DNA of 15,015 nucleotides from Alphaproteobacteria bacterium (GCA_029937205.1 JAPYQV010000021.1:1-15015), one strand, 5' to 3'. Counted from the first letter of the stretch, positions 7,425 through 14,986 are shown. Numbers and translations are program-made. Notes: generated by a model not told the origin, from the sequence alone.

Positions 7425-9732
7425 CGGTGTCTTCATTGTTGCTGTCGCGAGTTTGCCTGTCGCCGGGCAGCACATTGCTGGCCGGGTATTCGATACGGCT
7501 GTGATAGACGCCCAAAATGAGGACCCGTGTAAAGGCGTCTTCAATGCGCGTGAGGTCGGCGATCGTCAGCGCGCAGTCGGACAACTGACCATCCGCCATT
7601 TTCTCGGCGATAATTTTTCCGACCCGTTCTTTTAATTCCGCCGGGCTGGGGTTGCCGAGGGCGCGCGTTGCGGCCTCGACGGAATCACCGAGCATGAGAA
7701 TTCCGGATTCGCGGGTCCGTGGCTTCGGTCCGGGATATCGGTAATCCGCCTCGTTGACCTGTTGTCCCGTGGTTCGAGCGTTCTCCATGGCGCGATGATA
7801 AAAAACACGCAGCAGAGTCGTTCCCTGATGCTGGGTCACGGCTTCGAGGACAGGCCGGCCCATGCGGTGTTTGCGGGCAAGATGGATGCCTTCGGTGATG
7901 TGCGAGAATATGATCCGTGCGGAGAGCTCAGGCGGCAGGCCGTCATGGATATTTCCCTCGCGCTGGTTCTCGGCGAAGTAAACCGGACGCACCGATTTGC
8001 CGATATCGTGATAGAGCGCCATGACCCGGCATTTGAGCGCGTTGGCCTCGATCGCTTCGGCCGCTGCTTCCGAGAGATTGGCGATCATCACAGAATGGTG
8101 GTAGGTGCCCGGCGATTGTAAGGCGAGAGATTTCAGAAGCGGATGATCGCCGGTGGTGAGTTCCATCAAACGGACGTCGGTAATTTCGTCGAAGGCGTAT
8201 TCGAACAGGGGCAGCAGGCCCATGGCAAACGCCGCGACCAAGCTGCCCGAGACAAGTGCAAACACGACCACAAGCGGTATATCGGCATACGCCGTGCCGC
8301 CGCCCAAGATCAGCACCAGAGGCACCGCGACCGCCTGGGCGACGGCCACGGCGGCGCCGACTTTGAGCAAATCCTTGCGGTGGCGGCAGCGCCGGGCGGC
8401 GATACCGGCCACCAGCACACCAATGAGATAATAGGCGGCGAGCCAGATGTCGCCATCGGCGTGATAGGTGACGAGGAGTGAGAGCACGACGCCGACCATC
8501 AGGCTAACCCGTGCGTTGACGAAATTGGAGACGATCACCGCCGACAGCGCGACCGGGCTCAAAAAGGCGGCCGCATGAAGATCTATGCCGATGCCTTCGG
8601 CGATGCCGCGTCCGGCGTAAAGCGCGCCGACGCAGATCAACCCTGTCAGGGTTATCGCGGCGATGGTGATATAGCCGTTCTTGCGGGTGAAATGGAGCGG
8701 TTGGCGGCCGCTGCGGAAAAAGAACGCGCCCAGTCCGACCAGGCCGGCGAGAAAAACGGCAAACGCCACACTGTCGACCCAACCAAGGCCGCCTTGGCGC
8801 ACTTCGTTCAAGGCCAGCAGGCGTGCCTGTGCGCGTTGCGTCACGCGGTCGCCCTCGCGCACGATGACCTCGCCGCGCCCGATATGCATGCTCGCCGGCT
8901 CAACGGTGGCCAGCGCATTTTCGACGGCGCTCTGGGTGGCGGCGGCGCTATACGTCACATTTGGCTCGGTCAGCGCCAGCGCGGTTTGCAGTATCCAGGT
9001 GCGCAAACTTCGCGCCGAGCCGTAGGGCGCCTCACGCGCCTTTGCCCGCATCATGCGCCAGGCGCCAGCGACGTCGATAAGCGCTTCGAAGTGAAACAAT
9101 GTTGCGGGCTCTTGCGTGCCGGTGCGAAGCAGCTGGATGGCGCCGCGCTCGGGTAGAAGGGCGCGATCCTCCATCACCATGCGCTCAGCTGGCAGGGCGA
9201 GAAAGAATGCCAAGGCGGCGCCCGCATCCTCGATATTCGGCAGCCCTTCCAACAGCTCGAAAATGCCGGCATTGACCGGCAAACCCAGCTCGGTTTCGAA
9301 AGCAGTGATGCGCTCGTTGATCGCCATGTCGGTTTGCGTCTTGCGCGTCGATACATTCTCAATCGCCGTGACGGCACCGCTGCGCCGTTCAAACAGCAAT
9401 TCTGAATCATACTCAAACTGCGGCTGCACCCCAGATTTCGCTTGGCTCTGGCGTAACGCGGTTTCTTCCGGGTCCGCGACCTCGAGGCTGCGATCGGCCC
9501 GGATGGTGTCTTCGGCAATACTGTTTAACAGTGGAACTGGCAGGTTCGACAAGCCCAGCGGCGCGAACAGGGCCGTCATGGCGATGACGAACAGAACCAG
9601 CAACGGCCAATCCAGGAGCGGGCGCGGAACGTTCCAATGCTCTTCGGCCAGGGCGCTAATGGCCGAGGAGGAAAGCAGCTCACGCTCGGCCTTAAGGCTG
9701 CGCTCAAACAAGGTCTCGGAGCGATCCGTCAT
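7372..9732 (-). CDS. 7TM-HD membrane phosphodiesterase, PgpH/YqfF-like
   Basis: The 786-residue product has the full architecture of the PgpH/YqfF family, whose Listeria and Bacillus members hydrolyse cyclic di-AMP. A first membrane helix (about 42-61) leads to a large extracytoplasmic domain (about 62-315), then about seven membrane helices (roughly 316-510) and a cytoplasmic HD domain (about 525-745). HD residues visible include H546 (SPGTYHHSVMIANLSEAAAE), H575-D576 (YHDIGK), H596-D597 (NIHDGLPPELSA), H611 and D683 (LGDSVEAATRAL). Where the family usually has His-His before Gly-Thr, this protein has H635-Q636. It starts at ATG in a 4-bp ATGA overlap with the phoH stop, and its acidic, asparagine-rich tail (about 755-786) overlaps the start of ybeY. 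Another nucleotide may be the substrate; no diadenylate cyclase is in the window. Confidence 0.9.
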   Translation of the reverse strand: MTDRSETLFERSLKAERELLSSSAISALAEEHWNVPRPLLDWPLLVLFVIAMTALFAPLGLSNLPVPLLNSIAEDTIRADRSLEVADPEETALRQSQAKSGVQPQFEYDSELLFERRSGAVTAIENVSTRKTQTDMAINERITAFETELGLPVNAGIFELLEGLPNIEDAGAALAFFLALPAERMVMEDRALLPERGAIQLLRTGTQEPATLFHFEALIDVAGAWRMMRAKAREAPYGSARSLRTWILQTALALTEPNVTYSAAATQSAVENALATVEPASMHIGRGEVIVREGDRVTQRAQARLLALNEVRQGGLGWVDSVAFAVFLAGLVGLGAFFFRSGRQPLHFTRKNGYITIAAITLTGLICVGALYAGRGIAEGIGIDLHAAAFLSPVALSAVIVSNFVNARVSLMVGVVLSLLVTYHADGDIWLAAYYLIGVLVAGIAARRCRHRKDLLKVGAAVAVAQAVAVPLVLILGGGTAYADIPLVVVFALVSGSLVAAFAMGLLPLFEYAFDEITDVRLMELTTGDHPLLKSLALQSPGTYHHSVMIANLSEAAAEAIEANALKCRVMALYHDIGKSVRPVYFAENQREGNIHDGLPPELSARIIFSHITEGIHLARKHRMGRPVLEAVTQHQGTTLLRVFYHRAMENARTTGQQVNEADYRYPGPKPRTRESGILMLGDSVEAATRALGNPSPAELKERVGKIIAEKMADGQLSDCALTIADLTRIEDAFTRVLILGVYHSRIEYPASNVLPGDRQTRDSNNEDTDGDRNNDTSQGMADRAS

Positions 9733-10760
9733 TTGTTGCCGCTCTCACGCTTTGCCGCGATTGCCGCCGCGGTTTCCTTTTCGCGTTTTTCATAGGCCCG
9801 TACGATGCGTGTGACGAGCGGATTGCGCACCACATCATCATTGGTAAAGCGAATGAAGGAAGCGCCTTTCATACCCTCTAAAGTGGCCACCGCCTCGGCC
9901 AAACCGGAGCGTGCGCCGATGGGTAAATCTATCTGTGACAAATCGCCCGTGACCACCATGCGGGAGTATTCGCCGAGACGGGTCAGGAACATTTTCATTT
10001 GCACCGGCGTGGTGTTCTGCGCCTCGTCGAGAATGACGATGGCGTTGGCCAGGGTGCGGCCGCGCATGAAGGCGAGCGGGGCGATTTCAATCTCGCCGGA
10101 TTCCAGCCGTTTCAACACCGTATCGGTCGGCATCATGTCGTTTAGCGCGTCGTAGAGCGGGCGCAGATAGGGGTCAATTTTGTCCTTAATATCACCCGGA
10201 AGAAAGCCAAGGCGCTCGCCGGCTTCGACCGCCGGACGGGATAAAATAATGCGATCCACCTGGCCCGACAGAAACATGGAGACCGCAACGGCAACGGCAA
10301 GATAGGTCTTTCCAGTGCCCGCCGGGCCGAGCCCAAAAACCAGTTCATGTTCGCGCATTGCCTCAATATAGGCAGCTTGGCGGGGGGAGCGCGGCGCAAC
10401 TGGACTCTTGCGTGTTTGAATGGGATCTACGCGAATGGCGGGGGCGGAATTACCATCCTGGTCGCGCGCGCTGGCGATTCGAATGGCAGCGTCGACTTCG
10501 CTGGGATCGACCGTTTGGCCGCGTTTCAATCGATCATACAATTCAGTGAGCACTGTTTTCGCCACATCGACAGTGTCGGACGGGCCGGAAATCTCCAATT
10601 CGTTTCCGCGCGAAGCGACCAACACGCCAAGCCCCTGTTCGAGCTGAGCTATGTGACGGTCATGTTCGCCAAACAGCATTGCCAGCAGGCCATTATCGTC
10701 GAAACGCATATGCGCCTGCGCCCCTTGCGCGCCCGATTTGGTCGCCGGATTCTGGCTCAA
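9729..10760 (-). CDS. phoH: PhoH-family ATPase (YbeZ-like)
   Basis: PhoH/YbeZ proteins are cytoplasmic P-loop ATPases related to superfamily 1 helicases, tied by context to YbeY and RNA metabolism; the exact substrate is not settled. The 343-residue protein has a short KH-like N-terminal part (about 20-95), Walker A GPAGTGKT (145-152) and Walker [10 protein letters not shown] (241-249), then the conserved [11 protein letters not shown] (270-280). The start codon is TTG at 10760, overlapping the miaB stop as TTGA, with AAGGA 8 nt upstream. A downstream ATG at 10709 would remove conserved N-terminal length. The stop overlaps the ATG of the 7TM-HD gene by 4 bp. The three genes miaB, phoH and 7TM-HD are thus coupled. 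Confidence 0.95.
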   Translation of the reverse strand: MSQNPATKSGAQGAQAHMRFDDNGLLAMLFGEHDRHIAQLEQGLGVLVASRGNELEISGPSDTVDVAKTVLTELYDRLKRGQTVDPSEVDAAIRIASARDQDGNSAPAIRVDPIQTRKSPVAPRSPRQAAYIEAMREHELVFGLGPAGTGKTYLAVAVAVSMFLSGQVDRIILSRPAVEAGERLGFLPGDIKDKIDPYLRPLYDALNDMMPTDTVLKRLESGEIEIAPLAFMRGRTLANAIVILDEAQNTTPVQMKMFLTRLGEYSRMVVTGDLSQIDLPIGARSGLAEAVATLEGMKGASFIRFTNDDVVRNPLVTRIVRAYEKREKETAAAIAAKRESGNK

Positions 10761-12163
10761 GCGGGTTGTCCTTCATCAAACGATTCAGCGCTTATCGGCG
10801 CGTCCGATGTTGGCGCTGGCAGAGAACCTGGCGCTACCTCTCCGGCCAAGCTGTTGGTATGGGCTTCCGTTATGACGATATCCACACAGTGGCCGCGATA
10901 TTCCGCCGGCAGTTCGGCGTGTACCGATTGTGCGTAAGGGGTGCGGCCGAGCAGTTGATTGGCATGGCGCCCGGGGCGCTCGAACAGTACCGGCAACGTT
11001 CGGCCGATCATGTTGGCATTGAATGCCGCTTGCGAGTCGCCAAGGACGGCTTGCAAGGCGGCCAAGCGGGCACTTTTAACAGCTTCGGGTATTTGCGCCT
11101 CATTTTCCGCCGCTGGTGTCCCTGGCCGCGGGCTGTATTTGAAGGAAAACGCCTGGGCGAATTCAATTTCCCGCGCCAGCGTCAGCGTCTCTTCGAACGC
11201 GGCGTCGCTTTCGCCGGGAAAACCGACGATGAAATCGCTGGAAAGCGCTATATCCGGTCGCGCCGCGCGCAGTTTTTCGATCAGGCGGCGGTAATCATCG
11301 GCGCTGTGCTGTCGGTTCATGGCCTTGAGAACGACATCCGACCCCGATTGGACCGGAAGGTGAAGAAACGGCATGAGCACCGCCACGTCGCCGTGTGCGG
11401 AAATGAGATCGGCACTGAGATCACGCGGATGCGAGGTGGTGTAGCGCAGGCGCTGCAAGCCTTCGATTTCGGCCAAGCGGTGAATGAGACGTGCGAGCGA
11501 GAATTCACCCGTATCTCCCGCACCGTGATAGGCATTTACGTTTTGCCCGAGCAAGGTGATTTCACGCGTGCCGTAAGCAACCAACCGGCGCGCCTCATTT
11601 TCCACATCCGCCACCGGGCGGGAAAATTCGGCGCCGCGCGTATAGGGCACAACGCAAAAGGTGCAGAAGCGGTCGCAGCCTTCCTGAATGGTGAGAAAGG
11701 CGCTGACCCTGGAGCCACTCGCCGTGGCGCCGCTCTCTTCCGGCAGATGGTCAAATTTACTCTCGCTCGGAAATTCGGTATCGACCACCCCGCCCGCTTC
11801 GGCACGGCGCAGCAGATCGGGCAGCCTGTGATAGCTTTGCGGCCCCATGACCAAATCAACGAACGGCGCACGGCGCAGAATCTCTTTGCCCTCGGCCTGG
11901 CCGACGCAGCCGCCCACTGCGATATACATGCGACGCCCCTCGGCACGGCGCGCCGCTTTGAGGATGTTGAGCCGGCCCAATTCTGAATACACTTTTTCCG
12001 CCGCTTTTTCGCGAATATGGCAGGTGTTCAGAATCACCAGATCGGCACCTTCCGCACTGTCGGCGGACGAATAGCCATGCGGCGCCAAGACATCCGCCAT
12101 GCGGGCGGAATCGTAGACGTTCATCTGGCAGCCAAATGTCTTTACGTAGAGTTTTTTCGCCAC
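10757..12163 (-). CDS. miaB: tRNA-2-methylthio-N6-dimethylallyladenosine synthase MiaB
   Basis: MiaB is a radical-SAM methylthiotransferase that converts i6A37 to ms2i6A37 in tRNAs reading U-starting codons. From the GTG at 12163 the product is 468 residues, normal for the family. The N-terminal methylthiotransferase domain carries its three cluster cysteines, C12 (FGCQMN), C48 ([10 protein letters not shown]) and C86 (VGGCVGQ). The radical-SAM CxxxCxxC is C163, C167 and C170 ([17 protein letters not shown]). A TRAM domain follows at about 385-450, then a low-complexity tail. The frame is open further upstream to 12337, overlapping plsC, but family similarity begins at [10 protein letters not shown] and GGGGAA lies 5 nt before the GTG. 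A TTGACA promoter candidate lies about 100 bp upstream. Both its SAM supply (metK) and a second tRNA methylase (trmB) are encoded downstream. Confidence 0.97.
   Translation of the reverse strand: MAKKLYVKTFGCQMNVYDSARMADVLAPHGYSSADSAEGADLVILNTCHIREKAAEKVYSELGRLNILKAARRAEGRRMYIAVGGCVGQAEGKEILRRAPFVDLVMGPQSYHRLPDLLRRAEAGGVVDTEFPSESKFDHLPEESGATASGSRVSAFLTIQEGCDRFCTFCVVPYTRGAEFSRPVADVENEARRLVAYGTREITLLGQNVNAYHGAGDTGEFSLARLIHRLAEIEGLQRLRYTTSHPRDLSADLISAHGDVAVLMPFLHLPVQSGSDVVLKAMNRQHSADDYRRLIEKLRAARPDIALSSDFIVGFPGESDAAFEETLTLAREIEFAQAFSFKYSPRPGTPAAENEAQIPEAVKSARLAALQAVLGDSQAAFNANMIGRTLPVLFERPGRHANQLLGRTPYAQSVHAELPAEYRGHCVDIVITEAHTNSLAGEVAPGSLPAPTSDAPISAESFDEGQPA
10769..10773 (-). promoter_or_regulatory. 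Ribosome-binding site supporting the TTG start of phoH
   Basis: AAGGA on the minus strand lies 8 nt before the TTG at 10760, inside the miaB 3' end. It supports a TTG start coupled to miaB termination. Confidence 0.6.
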
Positions 12164-12168
12164 GACAA

Positions 12169-12174
12169 TTCCCC
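12169..12174 (-). promoter_or_regulatory. Ribosome-binding site deciding the GTG start of miaB
   Basis: GGGGAA on the minus strand lies 5 nt before the GTG at 12163. It argues against the longer reading frame and against the ATG at 12196, which sits in a hairpin loop. Confidence 0.65.
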
Positions 12175-12187
12175 GCCGCTGTGTACC

Positions 12188-12208
12188 GCGCCACATCTCC
12201 AGTGGCGC
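12188..12208 (-). repeat. Stem-loop in the miaB leader
   Basis: GCGCCAC and GTGGCGC form a perfect 7-bp stem with a 7-nt loop, 24 bp upstream of the miaB GTG. No T-tract follows, so it is not an intrinsic terminator. It may shape translation initiation or mRNA stability; the function is unknown. Confidence 0.5.
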
Positions 12209-12260
12209 CGAAACAGGGGCAGGCTCAATGTTGTCAGGATGGTCGCATTTCCAAGCGGCG

Positions 12261-12288
12261 AATCTAGCACCCGCTCTGAAGCTGTCAA
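12261..12288 (-). promoter_or_regulatory. Candidate promoter of the miaB-lnt operon
   Basis: A perfect -35 box TTGACA (12288-12283) is followed after 16 nt by TAGATT (12266-12261), a 4/6 match to TATAAT. It lies in the 152-bp gap between the plsC stop and the miaB start and predicts a 5' leader of about 90 nt. No terminator is seen after plsC, so read-through from fur may add to expression. Confidence 0.5.
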
Positions 12289-12315
12289 GCAGTGGGAATT
12301 GAGAGAGGCGCTCGT

Positions 12316-13125
12316 TCAGGCCGTTTTGGAAGCCCACCAGGCGTGTTTGGCCGGCTTTCCCAGGCAGCCGTGGATGCCGCGCGAGACGCCTTCAGAGATA
12401 ACCCGGTGACAATGGGCTGACATTTCCTTGCGCGATTTGAATTCCGCCATGGTGACTGGTTTGTGGAATTCGATGGCGACGGTGGTTTGCCCCAAGCTGA
12501 ACACGTTCCACAGATGGCCGGCCATTTCCATATCGCCATACCAGGCGAAAATCGGCCGATAGGTGCGCCCGACGGGGATGCCGTCCAAACGCGTATAGCA
12601 GATCGATACCGGCTGAACGGTGAGCGGCTCGCCGTTGATTTCTTTTTCCGCGACGCCAAAAAAGGCACTTTTAAACGGCAGCACCCGGTTGCCGTCATTG
12701 CTCGTACCTTCCGGGAAAAGAATCAAATTGTCGCCCTGTTCCAGGCGCTGCTGCATTTCATCGCGATGTTCCGCCGTTCGAACAGCGCGGCGCTCAACAA
12801 ACACCGTTCGTTGCAGGCGGGCCAAAAGGCCGAACAGCGGCCAGCCGCGCACTTCTACTTTGGCGATGAAGGAGCCCGGCAGAACAGCGCCGTACATGGT
12901 AATGTCGAGATAGGACGTATGGTTGCAGATGAAGAGGGTCGGCCGGGTGTGTGACATTTCGCCATGCCGCTCGATCTTAAAGGCAATAATTCGGCTCACA
13001 CCGCGGTGGTAAATCATCGGGATACGCTTGGCGAGCGGCAGGTTGAAGCGGACCAAAATTATTTGCAATGGCAACAGCGCCGCCGTCCAGCCGGCAAAGC
13101 GAAGCGCGGTAAAGAATGCCGTCAC
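12316..13125 (-). CDS. 1-acyl-glycerol-3-phosphate-type O-acyltransferase (PlsC/OlsA family)
   Basis: The 269-residue protein is a lysophospholipid acyltransferase of the PlsC family, acting at the cytoplasmic face of the inner membrane. An N-terminal hydrophobic segment (about 8-28) precedes the catalytic HX4D motif NHTSYLD (H69, D74) and FPEGTS (137-142). Its start is GTG, overlapping the stop of the upstream N-acyltransferase as GTGA, with AGGA about 9 nt before it. This coupling to an OlsB-like gene suggests it could be OlsA, which acylates lyso-ornithine lipid; family members of this kind can also act as ordinary PlsC on lysophosphatidate. Sequence alone does not decide between them. If no other plsC exists in the genome, it may do both. 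Confidence 0.87.
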   Translation of the reverse strand: MTAFFTALRFAGWTAALLPLQIILVRFNLPLAKRIPMIYHRGVSRIIAFKIERHGEMSHTRPTLFICNHTSYLDITMYGAVLPGSFIAKVEVRGWPLFGLLARLQRTVFVERRAVRTAEHRDEMQQRLEQGDNLILFPEGTSNDGNRVLPFKSAFFGVAEKEINGEPLTVQPVSICYTRLDGIPVGRTYRPIFAWYGDMEMAGHLWNVFSLGQTTVAIEFHKPVTMAEFKSRKEMSAHCHRVISEGVSRGIHGCLGKPAKHAWWASKTA

Positions 13126-13904
13126 GTTAATTTGTCCTTATATTTGCGAGTCACCAGGTCGGTCTTGACGACGATACTGACATCGACGCTATTCCATTGC
13201 GGATCGATCACCGCGCCGTCGCCCACAAATCCGTTGAGCCGCAAATAACCCTTTATTAACGGCGGTACGGCGCGTATTGCGGAACGATTATTGATTTCTT
13301 CTTTGTCCAGCCAGTTCATTTTGACGAAATGCTCGGGCTGTGCGATCGGGCGCAATTCAGGCGGCGCGAGATGAAAGTGATAGAGGTAAGACAATGTCAA
13401 CGCATGCTCAGCCGGATCGACACCCTCGAAGCTGGCGCAGCCAAACATGACCGGAACTTCATAGTGCATGACATAGGCCGCCACGCCGCGCCACAATAAC
13501 GTCATGGATGCGCGGTTGCGGTAGGGCGCCTCGACACAGGACCGGCCCAATTCAAGAATTTCGCCGGGCTGTTCCAATATCCGGTCGATATTGTATTCCC
13601 AGGGAGAATAAAAGCCGCCATGGCGGTCAGCGACAGAGCGGCGCAGAAGTCGATAGGTCCCGACAACTTGCTCGCTGCCGGCGGGACGATCCTGATCGAT
13701 GACCAAAAGATGGTCGCAATATTCGTCAAAGCGGTCGAAATCGCGCTTTTTGGCGGCCATTTCATCGCTCGGGCGTGATGTCATTTCCTCATAAAACACG
13801 CGGTATCTGAGGGATTGCGCGGCGTCGATGTCGACCGCGCCGTTTGCCAAACGCACCGACAGGCTACCCGCCGTAATACCGGCCATGAAATCTTGCCCGG
13901 CCAT
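13122..13904 (-). CDS. OlsB-like GNAT N-acyltransferase (putative ornithine-acyl-ACP N-acyltransferase)
   Basis: The protein belongs to the GNAT-fold family (COG3176, often called putative hemolysin) that includes OlsB, which links a 3-hydroxyacyl chain from acyl carrier protein to ornithine in the first step of ornithine lipid synthesis. From the ATG at 13904 it has 260 residues. Family marks are IDAAQSLRYRVFYEEM (26-41), DRFDEYCDHLLVID (57-70), VVGTYRLL (80-87) and ELGRSCVEAPYRNR (118-131). The frame is open to an ATG at 13952, which would overlap fur by 44 bp; the ATG at 13904 sits 4 bp after the fur stop. Neither has a strong Shine-Dalgarno. The PlsC/OlsA-type gene follows with a 4-bp overlap, supporting a two-step lipid pathway. 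Substrate is inferred, not shown. Confidence 0.82.
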   Translation of the reverse strand: MAGQDFMAGITAGSLSVRLANGAVDIDAAQSLRYRVFYEEMTSRPSDEMAAKKRDFDRFDEYCDHLLVIDQDRPAGSEQVVGTYRLLRRSVADRHGGFYSPWEYNIDRILEQPGEILELGRSCVEAPYRNRASMTLLWRGVAAYVMHYEVPVMFGCASFEGVDPAEHALTLSYLYHFHLAPPELRPIAQPEHFVKMNWLDKEEINNRSAIRAVPPLIKGYLRLNGFVGDGAVIDPQWNSVDVSIVVKTDLVTRKYKDKLT

Positions 13905-13908
13905 ACTA

Positions 13909-14361
13909 TTAGTCGTCCGATTCCGACCCGTCATCGTCGAGCGGGACGGCATAAAGTTCCAGTCGGTGGCCGACCAGCTTGTATCCGAGGCACTTCGCTA
14001 CCGCAGATTGCAGTGTCTCAATTTCGCTATTCTGGAATTCAATCACGTTACCACTTTTGACATCGATCAGATGGTCATGATGATCTTGATCCGCTTTTTC
14101 ATAGCGCGCCCGGCCATCGCCGAAATCGTGGCGCTCCAGGATATCGACTTCTTCGAACAGGCGCAGCGTCCGATATACGGTGGCAAGGCTAATTTTGTTG
14201 TCGATGGCATTGGCGCGGCGATGTACGATTTCCACATTCGGGTGATCCACCGCCTCCGATAGGACACGTGCGATCACACGACGTTGCCCGGTCATTTTCA
14301 GACCCAGTTCAACGCATCGCTGTTCTAAATTCGTCCCGCTGGATTCGGGGCCAGATGCCAT
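13909..14361 (-). CDS. fur: Fur-family metalloregulator (Fur/Mur)
   Basis: This 150-residue regulator resembles the alphaproteobacterial Fur/Mur proteins, which respond to iron or manganese. The winged-helix DNA-binding part covers about residues 8-85 (MTGQRRVIARVL, ISLATVYRTLRLFEEVDILERHDF), and the metal-binding HHDHLIDVKSGNVIEF lies at 94-109. There are no CxxC structural zinc pairs, typical of this subgroup. The frame extends to a TTG at 14382, but that codon lies only about 11 nt after the predicted transcription start, so I prefer the ATG at 14361; a TTG at 14370, with AGGAA just upstream, is a third option. The OlsB-like gene follows after 4 bp, so metal status may influence the acyltransferases through autoregulation. 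Whether it senses iron or manganese cannot be told from sequence. Confidence 0.93.
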   Translation of the reverse strand: MASGPESSGTNLEQRCVELGLKMTGQRRVIARVLSEAVDHPNVEIVHRRANAIDNKISLATVYRTLRLFEEVDILERHDFGDGRARYEKADQDHHDHLIDVKSGNVIEFQNSEIETLQSAVAKCLGYKLVGHRLELYAVPLDDDGSESDD

Positions 14362-14363
14362 AG

Positions 14364-14382
14364 CCTGCAATCGTTCCTGCAA
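14364..14382. repeat. Tandem TTGCAGG repeat in the fur leader
   Basis: On the minus strand TTGCAGG occurs twice with a 12-nt period (14382-14376 and 14370-14364), between the predicted transcription start and the fur ATG. It could be an operator or part of the translation start region. Two copies may be chance. Confidence 0.45.
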
Positions 14383-14399
14383 AATTGCGCTCAGGCGCC

Positions 14400-14427
14400 A
14401 TTATAGGCGCGCGTTGAGTAACGTCTA
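14400..14427 (-). promoter_or_regulatory. Candidate fur promoter
   Basis: A perfect TATAAT (14405-14400) lies 16 nt after TAGACG (14427-14422), a 4/6 match to TTGACA. The predicted start near 14393 gives a leader of about 32 nt to the ATG at 14361. It lies in the 131-bp gap after mucR. Confidence 0.6.
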
Positions 14428-14492
14428 TGCGTGCGGTGATTAAAGATACAAGGATTTAGACAGCACCGTTGGCGCCGACCCCAGACGATCGA

Positions 14493-14909
14493 TCAGTCTT
14501 CTCGGTTAGGCTTGGTACCAAGGCCCATTTTCTTGGCCAATTCGCTGCGCTTTGCGGCATAGCTCGGTGCCACCATGGGGTAGTCGGAGGGCAGTCCCCA
14601 GCGAGATCTATATTGTTCGGGTGTCATGCCAAAAGCCCGCTTCAAATGGCGGCGCAGCATTTTCAGCTTTTTCCCGTCTTCCAGGCAGACGATGTAATCG
14701 TTTGAAATAGATTTTTTGATGGGCACTGCGGGACGGAGTGGTGCGTCTCTTGAATGCCGAGCATCGCCCGTTACCGTGGACAGCGACGCATGAACACTTT
14801 TGATGAATTCGGGTAACGAATCTGGCGTCACAGCATTATTCGAGACGTGCGATGAAACTATATTCGCAGTCAATTCTAACAAAACCAGCGAATTATTCGT
14901 CTTTACCAT
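14493..14909 (-). CDS. mucR: MucR/Ros-family transcriptional regulator
   Basis: MucR/Ros proteins are global alphaproteobacterial regulators that bind AT-rich DNA, with H-NS-like behaviour reported for some, and affect exopolysaccharide, motility and cell-cycle genes. The 138-residue protein has a hydrophobic N-terminal region (about 5-45) that in the family drives oligomerisation, then the DNA-binding core: DYIVCLEDGKKLKMLRRHL (71-89), MTPEQYRSRWGL (95-106), YPMVAPSYAAKRSELAKKMGLG (110-131). The finger is atypical: where Ros has Cys-Cys-His-His, this protein has C75, D78 and H88, and A92-F93 in place of the last histidine pair. Zinc-free relatives are known. It starts at ATG behind a 17-nt-spaced promoter and an AT-rich repeat tract, consistent with autoregulation. 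Confidence 0.93.
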   Translation of the reverse strand: MVKTNNSLVLLELTANIVSSHVSNNAVTPDSLPEFIKSVHASLSTVTGDARHSRDAPLRPAVPIKKSISNDYIVCLEDGKKLKMLRRHLKRAFGMTPEQYRSRWGLPSDYPMVAPSYAAKRSELAKKMGLGTKPNRED

Positions 14910-14942
14910 AGAAAACCCTACTAACTAAAACGTACTCCTAAT

Positions 14943-14971
14943 ATTGTAGTGAAAAATTAAGGCAAAGGCAA
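14943..14971 (-). promoter_or_regulatory. Candidate mucR promoter
   Basis: TTGCCT (14971-14966; 4/6) and TACAAT (14948-14943; 5/6) are separated by exactly 17 nt, predicting a start near 14936 and a leader of about 27 nt. It is embedded in strongly AT-rich DNA that could bind MucR itself. Confidence 0.55.
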
Positions 14972-14986
14972 TTTATAATAATTATG

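Noticed and set aside
7425..7544. YbeY extended to the start at 7544
   Set aside because: The added 40 residues are encoded antiphase within the 7TM-HD coding region and have no YbeY similarity; the conserved fold begins at 7424.
10679..11986. 435-codon plus-strand open frame opposite phoH and miaB
   Set aside because: It is fully antisense to unmistakable MiaB and PhoH sequence and has no family features of its own.
12164..12337. Longer MiaB N-terminus from the upstream start at 12337 or ATG at 12196
   Set aside because: The extra residues do not resemble MiaB, they overlap plsC or lie in a hairpin, and the GTG at 12163 has a good ribosome-binding site at the family's usual N-terminus.
14464..14495. 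Intrinsic terminator after mucR
   Set aside because: A GGCGCC-AAC-GGTGCT hairpin can form only with wobble pairs and no U-tract follows.
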